Shown here: positions 23,424 to 33,623 of the stretch, in pieces
Layout: each line of letters opens with the position of its first letter
How positions within the stretch are numbered: the first letter of the stretch is position 1
NCBI GenBank assembly: GCA_015501055.1
Contig: JADNYV010000052.1
Coordinates: 124,001-188,000 of the forward strand
Reading direction: 5' to 3'
DNA from: Mucidula mucida
Lineage: Eukaryota; Basidiomycota; Agaricomycetes; Agaricales; Physalacriaceae
DNA length: 64,000 bases
Made by a program: the position numbers and the translations under genes
Notes under the pieces: model-generated
What the model saw: the letters and a program-made list of their open reading frames with translations, nothing else
Told to the model about the DNA's origin: nothing
The model's database searches: none

Positions 23424-23954
23424 TGTTATGAATCGCCATATTTTCATATTTTCACATCTTATCATATCTTATCGGGGGCCTTGTCTTATCAACCAACGGA
23501 CTGTTTCATCATCTGTTTCACCACCGATCATACTCCTTTTCATTACCGAAGCCGTACTCATGTCGGACACATGCCCAACACATGGATGACATCATACATG
23601 CCGACACCTTATGGACTCCCTATTGTATACACACCACCGACACTCGTAGCACACATGGTTGTTTCAGTATTATTACTTACATGCAGTTACCACTCGTATT
23701 TAATGGTTTCACAGACTAGTAGCATACAACACTGGGTCAAGGGCGTGGAGTTATCCCTAGCGGAAACACATATGGACAAGGAGTCCCAAACACAGGCTTA
23801 CTAGTATATAAGCAGTAGTGTAGTATTATTGTACTTTAGTTCTGATCTTGTTTATACACCTGGCCTAGCCTAGTCTTACGAACGCAAACGCTTTCTTCCT
23901 TAGTTTCTTGCTGTGGTACCTGGTTGAGTCTCGTGGCTTAGTCAGTCGCTAACA
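23424..23954 (+). repeat. 3' LTR of element 2
   Basis: 531 bp, preceded by the polypurine tract AAGGAGGGGGTGA (23411-23423). The start-site block reads AGTTCTGATCT here, one transition away from the 5' LTR. Confidence 0.92.
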
Positions 23955-24193
23955 GTGACGAGGTTTGCTATGGTATATGTTGCTGTCACTGGCATTACAA
24001 ATGATATCCGAGTTTTATGTACAAGTTGTCGGGGTGGTCATGGTCCCGGGCTCTTTTTTCTAAAGTTCTTCCACAACGTTGACACCTGTACCACTTCATT
24101 ATGCGCTGCTGAGTTCCGCTCGCCCGGTCGACGGCATTTGCCGGAAAGCGATCACTGTCAACCCCACGTGGGCTTTTTCTCTCTCAGACTTGC

Positions 24194-25450
24194 ATGTCGC
24201 GATGTCAATCCCTTACTAGACTCCCAAAAGCCATGCCAGGGAGCCTCAGTGTGGTTGTAAGTCAAGAAACACTGTATCCAACGCGCAAAGTCACCGTCCT
24301 TCCAGTTCACCGATGTCAAACCCGCTTCCAACTCAATGTGTGGCCTGGACCTACACAATCATCAAACGGTCGAATAGACAAGTACCACCCCGGTATCAAC
24401 CTTCGCCAGAAAGCCCTTCCATCGTTTCGCAAGGGTGTCATTGCTTGGTACGCGTATCCGTTTGCCCTATTGACCAAATCGGAAAAGGCGTTGACTTGGG
24501 AGCGAACATACAAGCCTTGGACAGCCAGACTGGCGCGTGGCGCGCGCGAAGGGGTACTTCCGCCTCCATTGACACATGGGGCCCATCCGGAGAGGCTTGA
24601 TCTGGCGCTCAATTTCATTCTGACGAAAAGCACCTTTCACATGAAGAGGACTATGCGGAAGAACATGATGCGCAAAGTCAACAACGCGATAGCGTTGATC
24701 ATCCAGCGCGGAGCGGATGTGGATGCTGCGGGAAATCTTCTTTTTAGGAAGAGCGTTAATTTGAGTGAAATGCGCACATTGTTCTATCCAGGTGCGGCGC
24801 GTCTATTTCTCTTCAGATGGCCAAATCTAACAATATGTCTCGCTAGGGTGGGCATATGTTTGCGCGCCTCAAATGCCAGCATACGGTCTTTCAATTCCAG
24901 GAATGCTCAAATCCATCCGCGAATCCTTCGCCGATATGTCGTTCAAAATCATTGCTTTAGAACGAGAATGGGCAGAGCAAACAAAGAGGAACCTTGTTTT
25001 ACCGTCTACCAAAGTGATCGTTGCAGCGAAAGAGTACTCTTTGACACTCATGAGACCTAACCCTTCCAATCAGACGTTCAAATGGTATTGGACAAACATG
25101 AAAGAGGCCTCGAAACGAGTAAGCCATCTTTTGTTCTTGAAAAGCTGATAATTTTCTCTGCTTGATAGTACTTGGAACGACGATACCTATTGCCTAAACC
25201 TATGCCGGCTCTAAACACAAAGGCGGTCTCTGAATTGACAGAAACACTCAAGACCTACCCTCAACGTGGACAACGGAACCCGCAGCCCGAATCTAAACTG
25301 TCTTTAGCTGGGATGTGGTCTGCGCCAACTCAGGACACAGGCGATCGCCTCTTTGGATCGACAGACAGTAACGCGTTGCTCAACTCCCTTCTTTCGTCAT
25401 CGAATACCCAAGTAGAACAGTCCTTCGTCTCTCCCATCCCCTCACGCTGA
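24194..25450 (+). CDS. Unknown protein, three exons
   Basis: Exons 24194-24791, 24847-25118 and 25169-25450 with introns of 55 and 50 nt keep one frame for 383 aa. I do not recognise the family. From about residue 120 the composition is convincing: HPERLDLALNFILTKS, a basic stretch KRTMRKNMMRKV, then GWAYVCAPQMPAYG formed only across intron 1, and WYWTNMKEASKRYLERRY across intron 2. The last 80 residues are low-complexity Q/S/N-rich. The first about 100 codons look less like coding sequence, so the true start may be later or further exons may exist. It begins 240 bp after element 2. Confidence 0.5.
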
Positions 25451-27064
25451 TTATCTGCCATTAGAATTTTTCCGGACAAGATGAGGTGACAATCCTGCAC
25501 AAAGAAACTCACCATGGGCACTAAACACGTTCGGCTACAGTATGTAAACCACGGAAACCAACTTTTCATCTCAGCGCCACCGGCTGGACCCTAAGTGATT
25601 GAGATTCAGACGAGTGGTGAAGTATTTCACCCCGATGAGCGGGAAGAAAGGAATGTTTGAGCAAGACTTTCCTTTGACATATCAGGTATTTAGGCGGAAT
25701 TAGGTCTTGAGCAATGGTGGCACATGTACATCAGAAAGACCTACAATTTTCTTTCTACAAGTTATCTGCATTCTCGAAAAAGCTCGCGTACTCCCCTACA
25801 GTCAAGGTATTAGGGCATAAGTAGACAACTCCAATCATTCACAGGGCGGTGGAAGCGTTCATCCTGCGCGGACCCCTATACCGCCTTTGCAAAGTCGTCG
25901 TCGCAGAAGACAACAAAGCAACGTTGTCCACCGGATATCTGACGCAATCCTCCCGTAGATCGGTTGAATTGAAAGCAAGTAGAAGGAGCTCAAGCCGAGG
26001 TACCAAAGACAAAATGCATTGGATGATTTCTGACATCTTCGGAATGCATGGTTCCAGTTCTATGATCAGGTTTGAGCAGAACAGCACGTCATCAATTCGC
26101 GCCACAATCCCGAATAAAGGAGTAGTTGGTTGGTGTATGTGATGCTTAGATGGGTCAGGCTACGAGGGAGCTCCTGGATATCCTTCGGTGTTAGGTACAC
26201 CAAGGAAAGATGCGCCAATGCCCCCATGTTACGGAAATCGACTTGGTGGAGGTAGGGAGGGTACCTACCTGCGCAGCGCGTTCACCCACAAGGCAAGCTT
26301 GGAGACATTCGTGCAACATGCAAGAGAAAGGTCCGCCAGACGTTCGTCGTATGAGCGCAGCAGGGTTCTCATGCAAAGCAATCTAACGGTAGAAAGCATC
26401 GTCACTTATAAGTCTGATACAGTTCGGGAACAAGGATACAGCATCTGGTGCATCCAGGATCATTACGCTATGATACAGGACTTGTTCGATCCTATATCGC
26501 ATTAGTTGAAGTGACCTTGCACGGAAAAACTCACCATGGACGAACAAGTCTCGAAATAAGCACAAGATGGGGCGCTGACTGCTCGAGCCTGGCAGCTTCC
26601 TTGGATAATGCGGCATTGTAGGTCAAATGGAAGTGCTGGGAGGCGGATACCGAGTTCTTGCGATGATTCCATAATGCGCTGGATAGTAGTGAGTTGGCAA
26701 TCGAGTGCTTGCAACAGCCTGTCAGATTCCTATGCACACTAGCCGATTCAAGCTTAACCTATTCATGGAGGGAATTGGAGACTCGAAGACAAGCCATGAC
26801 CAAACAACGCCCAACTCGACCACCATGACCGTCTCGAGAGTCGAGACGAGCGCCCACCCTGCGACCACGGTGCGCGCTCAAATCTATTTCACTACCAGAT
26901 TCTTCTTCATCGGTCAAACCAATTATGCATTGAAAAGCTGGAATTGGATTGGAATTGGACCACACCGAATATACTTCACTAACGTCCATACATCATGCTG
27001 AGCTCGAGCTGAACAATCCCAGTTCTCCGTAAATGAACGAGGTCTCGACGACTAGGTTAAACAT
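25451..27064. other. Mosaic of duplicated pieces, no intact gene
   Basis: A block with CCTGCACAAAGAAACTCACC at 25493-25512 recurs in weaker form near 26515-26535 and clearly near 27654-27673, about 1.0-1.1 kb apart. 25706-25800 and 26690-27060 match the 3' flank of the small gene at 8432. On the minus strand 25839-26140 has a leucine-rich frame (LSLVPRLELLLLAF) that may be an F-box/LRR relic, but it cannot be extended. Confidence 0.5.
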
Positions 27065-27640
27065 CTAATAATAAAAACATTTAAATTCTCCCGCTTTAAT
27101 CCCTGCAACTTGCCTTAGGAACAATTGTGTCGAGAGAGATACTGGACTCACCAAGGCGCTTCAACTCCTCTCTCATCTTGTCCTCTTGCGCCGTCTCGCC
27201 CTTCATCTTGTGCTCTTCTATGAGCACTTCGTCCACACCATCCGGATTCGTGTGCGTCCATGCACCTCTCTCCTTTTGGGTGACAGCAAGAAAGTCATGG
27301 TAAACTGCGTCACGCCGTTGTGCATAAGAGCAGCCAAATCGGAAGCCCTCGTCAAGTAACATCTCCTCAAGGTTCATACGAACCGATGCGTCCATGCTGT
27401 GATCTGGCGGAAGGTCAAACCCAAATGATTCGTTGAGCCACCGGACGCCCTCCTCATTGGGAATGTGGAGGCCGCCTATCATCTGGTAGTTTGTGCGTTT
27501 CCGTCCGGTGGCAGCCTGTGAGCGATACCAGGGGGGGAAGACATCGTCATCGGGGAAGGGGTTGTAGGTGACATCGGATAGACTGCCAGGCTTGGGTTGC
27601 TCAGTGGCCATAGTGGTTGCTAGGAAAGAGCGACCTCGTA
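26690..27640. repeat. Segmental duplication, copy B (main part)
   Basis: Matches 7990-8969, including the small gene and its downstream flank, with moderate divergence by eye. Confidence 0.7.
27065..27611 (-). CDS. Unknown small protein, duplicated orphan family, copy B
   Basis: Exons 27611-27152 and 27102-27065 around a 49 nt intron give 165 aa. The intron position and 38 nt second exon are the same as in copy A. The N-terminal 30 residues differ most (DDDVFPPWYRSQ against AAEGIIPPWYRSQ), the rest is highly alike, and the end is GIKAGEFKCFYY. Upstream, the frame stays open through a peptide containing MVSFFVQD-like sequence that is shared with the repeat near 25500, but the ATG at 27611 matches copy A. 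Function unknown. Confidence 0.65.
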
Positions 27641-28159
27641 CCCAGGGGTGAAAATCCTGCACAAAGAAACTCACGATGGGCTCCGAACACGTTTGGCTAC
27701 AGTAATTGACGCGCTTCGCCATGGATCCAAACCCTTCACGACAACTCATCAATTCTCGGCAGATATCAAGCAGATATACATGCAGCTCCGTTATGTCGTC
27801 GCTTACGTTCATTCTGGGTGCACGCTACGGCGCGTACGCGCCGTCAACGACGTGGATGAGTCGTCGCTTGAACATTCAATAATCTAACTATTGCGTAGAT
27901 ATCACATTGTCGTATACTACTTCGAATTGCGTCGGCGCATTCACCGAACATGTACCAGTGAGTAGTCCAATAACAACGACGGTCTCTGTCAACACATAGT
28001 ACGACCAAGGACGTCTTCGCCACCAGAAGTGGGACATGGACAAGTTCAGGGCTATGTTGTATCGCAATGATTGAAAAGGAGCGGAGGGGGACATTTTCCT
28101 CCATTTTGTATCGATGTGGCGAAAGCTGGCGTGGAGACCAACGTTAGACAAAGGAGAGC

Positions 28160-28616
28160 TGGAAGCAGTCGTGGAGACTATGACGCGAGCAGGACTGTTT
28201 GCGACACTGGATGCCGGGTATCACTCGTAGGCTCTCTGTCGTGTTGCTTGATTATTTTGGTTGCTGATATGCAGTCAGAATTCCTCTCAATCATATTCCA
28301 ATCCATGACCGAGATTGTGGAGTCCTCACCAAAGCTATTGAAACTCCTGGAGGGTGAATTTCCGCGCGCCAACGCGCTTTTCCAAAGGGACATGCACATC
28401 CAGACCACGACTGGCGGTATCGGCGACCCGGAGCATCAAGGAGTGTTCGCCAGTCTAGCCATGCCGGCGTTTGACAGTCCGATTTGGGACCATGGCGTAT
28501 GGCAAATGTTTTGTGAGCTGCAGTCCCTGTGTCGGGACTGGAAAGAGGACTGCGGTAGGAGGGAATGTCCGAATAGGGGCAAAGCTGTGATCAAGAGCCG
28601 CGCGAAACTTGTAAGC
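28160..28616 (+). pseudogene. Decayed unknown gene fragment
   Basis: A frame LEAVVETMTRAGLFATLDAG precedes a good 48 nt intron-like segment (28230-28277). After it a second frame continues with FLSIIFQSMTEIVESSP and ends in a C-x4-C pair (DCGRRECPNR), at 28616 before a GTAAGC donor. The two frames do not join in phase. Similar layouts occur in basidiomycete MYND-type proteins, but no MYND finger is present, so I leave it unassigned. Confidence 0.3.
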
Positions 28617-28699
28617 AAGTGGTATTCTGTTCGAGCGTGTGTAGGGATAGGTAGGTCTTCGACTTCTGGCGTCCGTGTTGATTGACTGAAGATTTGTTT

Positions 28700-30160
28700 G
28701 TAGGGAAACGGAACATGACCAAGGATGTCGAAAAAATTGGGTTAGCATTCTTCGCAGCGAACGACGGAGGAAGGTCATACATGGCTCAGGCCCTGCGACA
28801 ATGCAACAGGTTTCGCCTTCTCTGCAATCCTTTGGCGTGTACGCGTCGGTTGTAGCTGCTCTACAAATGTTAGGATACAGTTACGCAAGTTGAATAATAA
28901 AGAGTATCACATGTTTTCAGCTTGTAGTGGAGATGACGAGACTCAGGGTGCTGCTCCTCACATGAGGTATGGCCGCGTCCAAAGAGCATCCTCAGTCAAT
29001 TGAGTAAGCAGCAACTCAAAGGGTTCAAAACGTTCTAAGGCGCGTCAAACACAACTCAGGCGAGATGAAACCGAGGCACATACAAGCATCTAGAAGATAT
29101 CGTGGGGCATTCACAATAATCGTGTCGTCGTTGCACGAAGCCTTAAGTCATACATGCCCCAAAATAGCGTGAAAGTAAACATGGAGGATGCATTCATGGT
29201 CTAGTTTCAAGGCTCAAGCAGAACCTTTAGCCTGAATTGGAGGGTGATTGCCGCCGTTCAATCTGATAACCAATTGTCAACAATGCCTTGCACCACTAAG
29301 CGATACAAGCTGTTGGAAGTGACGAACGGAAAGGATTTCAATTTGAGGCCAATGGGTCGTGCGTGCTCTGAAAAAACCGGGTTTATCAAAAAGAGAAAGT
29401 CGTCGATAATGCAGGTGGTCACCTACGACGCGTATACAGCGTTCTCGTGTTCTCTATGTAGACTTTGCAGCGTTCTCAAGTTCTTTTAGGCAGCAATGGC
29501 CCCCTAACTCTTCAACCCCACCGCGCCAGAAGTCTCGGCAGAGTCTGAGGGTCATATATGTAGATTGGCAGCAAGTCGACACAGAAGGCGGTTGCTTTAA
29601 TGTACCACAGAGGGCAGACCAGATGGTAGATCAAGACAAGTCATCAAGTTGGCAACAGAAGCCCAGAACATCTATCCGAAAGTGTATTGATCAGGAAATC
29701 TAAGGTAAGAACGACAGCAAGGCAGCGTAGCATCAATATTCTAGAGCAGAAGTCAATAAATGTGTACAAGTTGCCTGGCATGCATACCAGGTGATAGGAC
29801 AAATTCTGGCCACGTTTGAGGCTACGTGATATCAATGCGCAGATGCCTAACATTGTAAATCAGTCGCGAAGAGTCACTGAGGCGTCACTGTAAGTGAGTA
29901 CCGCCACGTTGTTTCTCGTGGTCGGAGCGTGGACAAACGTGGCGCAGACCTAGCGAGGACGTGTATGTCGGTGGAATACAGGACATAGTACACGTTACAC
30001 CAAACGGCGCAGCTCGCGCAGTGAGGGAGGAGAGGAAGAGAGTTGGAATCAGCTGAAACTACACCTGATCGAGAGTGTTACATAATGTAACCTTTAACAA
30101 CGTCTGTCGGGCACGCTGCTTTGAAGCTACCACGACCAACACTTTTACGTCTCGCCAGCA
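28700..30160. other. Gene-poor stretch
   Basis: Open frames here are short, lack ATG starts or splice logic, and resemble no family. The end holds the promoter of the TB2/DP1 gene. Nothing else recognised. Confidence 0.45.
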
Positions 30161-31155
30161 ATGCTCTTCTATTTCACGTCCCGCATAATTAGGTAGGCAA
30201 TCCCTGCCGATGCCGTCGATGAGCGCTGAACGACGACCAGCTCTGTCTCCGCATTCCTCTATCCCGGTTACGCGTCCTACAAGACCCTTTCTCAGCGACC
30301 AGCGTCCGAAGAGGAACTCGAACGATGGCTTATGTACTGGAGTGTCCTCGGCTGCATAGTCGGCGTCGAATACGTCGCTGAATGGATGATCTCCTGGTGA
30401 GTCCCTCCCGGCATTTCCATCCACGGATCTAAACATCATCCAGGATCCCCATGTACTACTTTACAAAGACTCTCTTCCTCCTCTACCTCTCCCTGCCGCA
30501 GACACACGGCTCGACGTACCTTTACCGCGCCCACCTTCAGCCGTTCTTCCAGGCGCATGAACATCAGATCGATAAAGCCATTGCGGAGATGAAGAAGAGG
30601 GTCTATACCTTCCTTCAAACAAAGGCCCGAGCCATCTGGGACCAATTGTCCGCTAGTGCCGGCATAGGCTCGGCGAGCCCGACTTCGGTGCTTAATGAGG
30701 ACCAGGGAGCTCCGCCGACGCTGAGCGACCCAGTGTCCGGCCCCGCACAGTTGGCGGGCACACTCTGGCGCTCATACGGGCCATCTATCATGGCTTCAGG
30801 CGCCGCTCTCCTCAAGCAGGCGACGGCGCCTACAACATCGTCGACCTTCACGGTCACACCGACGCCTTCAGGATTCAGTTCTCGCACAACGACTTCTGTC
30901 CTGGAGCGCAGACGCCAACTGGAAGCCGAGCTGGCTGCGCTCTCTGCTACGTCCGATTCTCCTCCACCTCTTAGCCCTCGTGAACGCACGACGAGCACGG
31001 GCCGCTTTGAGGAGATCGAAATACCGTCGGATGTAGAGGGATATGATGTTGGCCAAGGTCATTCATACGACCGACCTGCAGCACAGAAGCGTGGGAGCAG
31101 TTGGTTTGGATGGAGCGCCAGTGGCAGCGGATACGAGCCAGTCAAGCAGGATTGA
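30161..31155 (+). CDS. TB2/DP1/HVA22 family protein (REEP/Yop1-like ER-shaping membrane protein)
   Basis: Exons 30161-30192, 30241-30396 and 30444-31155 with introns of 48 and 47 nt give 299 aa. The TB2/DP1 domain is clear: FLYPGYASYK near residue 18, ELERWLMYW, then two hydrophobic hairpin segments around VLGCIVGVEYVAEW and YYFTKTLFLLYLSLP. Family members wedge into the ER membrane and bend it into tubules, and interact with small GTPases or reticulons. After about residue 110 there is a helical segment and a long Ser/Thr/Pro-rich tail, longer than in yeast Yop1 and more like REEP1-4 proteins. Convergent with the DJ-1-like pseudogene. Confidence 0.85.
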
Positions 31156-31510
31156 GACTCCCTACGTAGTTATCGGTACGACTCCTTGTAATACACAGTA
31201 ATTTTCTAACGACCGACACGGCAAGCTCCAACCAGGGAAGAGATAATTACGTCTCACGACATCTTACGCGGTAAGTGCGGATTGAAAGAGGGTAATTTCA
31301 ATAGCTGGGTGGAGTTTGACTTGCGCGTCTTGCTTAAACATTCACCTCGAACATGTTCAGAATCTGAACTTACCAGATGATCAGACCCAGTTTAACTGCC
31401 AATTCAATGCCAGCAACAGACCTCTAACTCGTTGCTTCTTGTATCCAAATCGTTGAATTTCACAGTCAAATGTACATGCAAGACTTTCTTTTACGCCTTT
31501 CATTTCGCGT

Positions 31511-32437
31511 CTAAACCAGACCATGGACTTTGGCGAACGGATCATCATCTTGACCATGCTCAGACACCTCTATCTGGCCGCGGAGAAGGTTCGCCATTTT
31601 GTCACCAACAAGATGGGCGACGAAGGCTAGCGCCATGTCGGATCCTATTGACAGTTATATTCAGTAGAGGTTTAGGCGTTTGGTTGAGGCCCACATACCA
31701 GCACTAACTCCCGAGCTAGTCCAGACATTTCCATCAGTCACCCAACGCGCTTTGGCTACCCAGTTGATATCCTTGGGAGCGTTAGCCTGTCAAAATTGAG
31801 TTGAAGCCATCTGGGTTTAGTCAGTCGAACAGGACGAACCACAATCATCTTGAAGAATGCTTTATTCGTCGTCGCCTTCTTTCCGCTTAACACCCCCGCC
31901 GCAGCGAGGATGGCGCTCCCACCGCAGACGGAACAGATGTATTTGGCCTTGGGAGCTTGGGCTTTGATAAAGTCGATTTCGGCCTTGGGTGTCTTGTCCT
32001 CGCCCGTGGCAAAGTCGGGGAGGGGGCCTTCAAGTTTGTTCACCAACAGTCATGACACGCGGGTGAAGGGAACATACCAGCCGGAACCCACAAAACGTCA
32101 TATCGCGTTCCCGCCGCTAGAGCACCGGCTTACGTCTGAGTCGGGTTGACGGTGACCCGCTCCGGGGCGGTAAAGCTCTTGACTGGCTCCATGCTGGGAG
32201 CTAAAAAGTCGAATTGGACGCGATATGGGACTGGGCCCGTTAGCTCTGGGGGACACATGGGCGTGTCGGCAAAGTTGAGACCTAGTAGTAGTAGTGTTTT
32301 GTGAGATCTGGGGCGTGGCGACTCTGAAGCTCGAAGCGCGACGAACCCAACAGGATCTCAGAGGGTGGGATGAAATCTGAGAGCGTCACGTCATCGCACA
32401 AGCAGAAAGCGAACTTGAGGATCTGAGGTTGAGCCAT
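31511..32437 (-). pseudogene. DJ-1/PfpI family protein with an in-frame stop
   Basis: Exons 32437-32347, 32281-32078, 32027-31843, 31786-31699 and 31644-31511 add up to 702 nt, exactly 234 codons. One codon, TAA at 32132-32130, lies in exon 2 where a tyrosine-like codon would be expected (NPTQT-stop-AGALAAG). The nucleophile elbow with its cysteine is present (YICSVCGGSAILAAAG), as are the end blocks INWVAKARW and [10 protein letters not shown]. The family includes glutamine-amidotransferase-like hydrolases, proteases and glyoxalases; relatives of this form are often annotated isonitrile hydratase-like. A single substitution, with all splice sites kept, suggests very recent loss or a base error. 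Confidence 0.75.
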
Positions 32438-33265
32438 TGCGATAGTACTGATCAAGAGATTGATCAATGGGCTGGCTTATATCGTCGACGCGACTTGAGG
32501 GTTGTGCCAATGCGGTGGATGTATTAAGTGTGTTAGGACAACAGACAGTCTCGGAGGAAGAATACGTGCCGAAAGAACGCGTCGACTATTCAATACTGCC
32601 AAGACGAAGCAAGCCGGCAGGAAACGTAAGCGCACCGTTGTACCTATTGACTGCGGAGCAGCTGATGTTGGCCTGATGGAACTTGACGTTCGTTCTCGTA
32701 CGTCCATTCAATGCACATGCGTAGATTTTTGAATATGACCGCTCGGTTGACGATGCGTGGCAGTATAGTGTAGTATTCAATTTGTATGTGATTCCGTCTG
32801 GGATGGTGTGTGAGGTCGTACTACTCAGCCGTACTGGTAGAAAGTGGGCAATAATACCGTCGGCGTCGCGAATACCGTCGCTGGACGCGCCACGGGTCTG
32901 TTACACGTCCACTTGGTAAGCTGTATCACGATCAACCATGTGCATGAACCCTCACCTCGATACATACTGCAGCTGCATTCTGTACGCCTAGACCTTCCTC
33001 GTGGACAATTTCGCCCGACGTGTCTTTCTATGCGCCTTTACCCACCATTAGAGGATATCCAGGAGTTTGTAAGTTAGGACTGGATAGTTACGCTTAGGAT
33101 GATGAGGGTCGTCCGGGAATACAGTCGTGCGCCACAGAATTCTGGCAGAGAACCAAGGACGCCAGCTTTGATGAGCGCCCTTTCCAGACGGGCGATTGCA
33201 TGTCGTATTATCATCCGACTGGACCGTTGTTCCTGCTCTTCCACCGTCGTGATCATACTTTGGGA
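32438..33265. other. Intergenic stretch
   Basis: Upstream region of the DJ-1-like gene. No gene found. 33080-33250 has an open frame without family resemblance. Confidence 0.4.
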
Positions 33266-33400
33266 ATAACGAGGCCCCGACTTCGACTACAACGCTTCAT
33301 CCCCTTGGTACGCTCACAGGCTGCCTCTGGGCGGAAACGCGCCAACTACCAGATGATAGGCGGCGTTCACATTGTCAATTTAGTTTCTAGATTGCTGCAG
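33266..33400 (+). pseudogene. Fragment of the duplicated orphan family
   Basis: The peptide RSQAASGRKRANYQMIGG (about 33315-33370) matches the family at 8432 and 27065. Just upstream YNASSPWY in the preceding frame continues the match, with one base missing between the two halves. Nothing corresponding follows after VHI, so it is a short dead fragment. Confidence 0.65.
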
Positions 33401-33623
33401 CCGTAGGGTTTCAATGTTTCTATCGATGTTTGTGGGAAACCTCCGAGCGTCTGTCCTCGCGCCACATAATATACACCCTAATCGAAGCACAATGTCCATT
33501 CTTTCCTTGATATACACATGTTTTTCGTATTAAAGGGAAATAAAGCAAATAGTAAACTGTCAAGGGTCCAGAGCAATAAATGTCTACATCACAGTATCAT
33601 AGAAATAATCGGCAACGCCGAGC

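Larger units (their letters stand above)
17471..23954 (+). mobile_element. Chromodomain Ty3/gypsy LTR retrotransposon, element 2
   Basis: A 6484 bp copy of the element-1 family on the plus strand, with the same domain order and many small indels in gag and pol. Flanking 5 bp are AGTAC on the left and GTGAC on the right, so no target duplication is seen. The 5' LTR keeps a TATA box, start site and complementary primer site. Confidence 0.92.

Noticed and set aside
28160..28616. MYND zinc-finger protein
   Set aside because: Only a C-x4-C pair is present and the two exons do not join in phase, so the family name is not supported.
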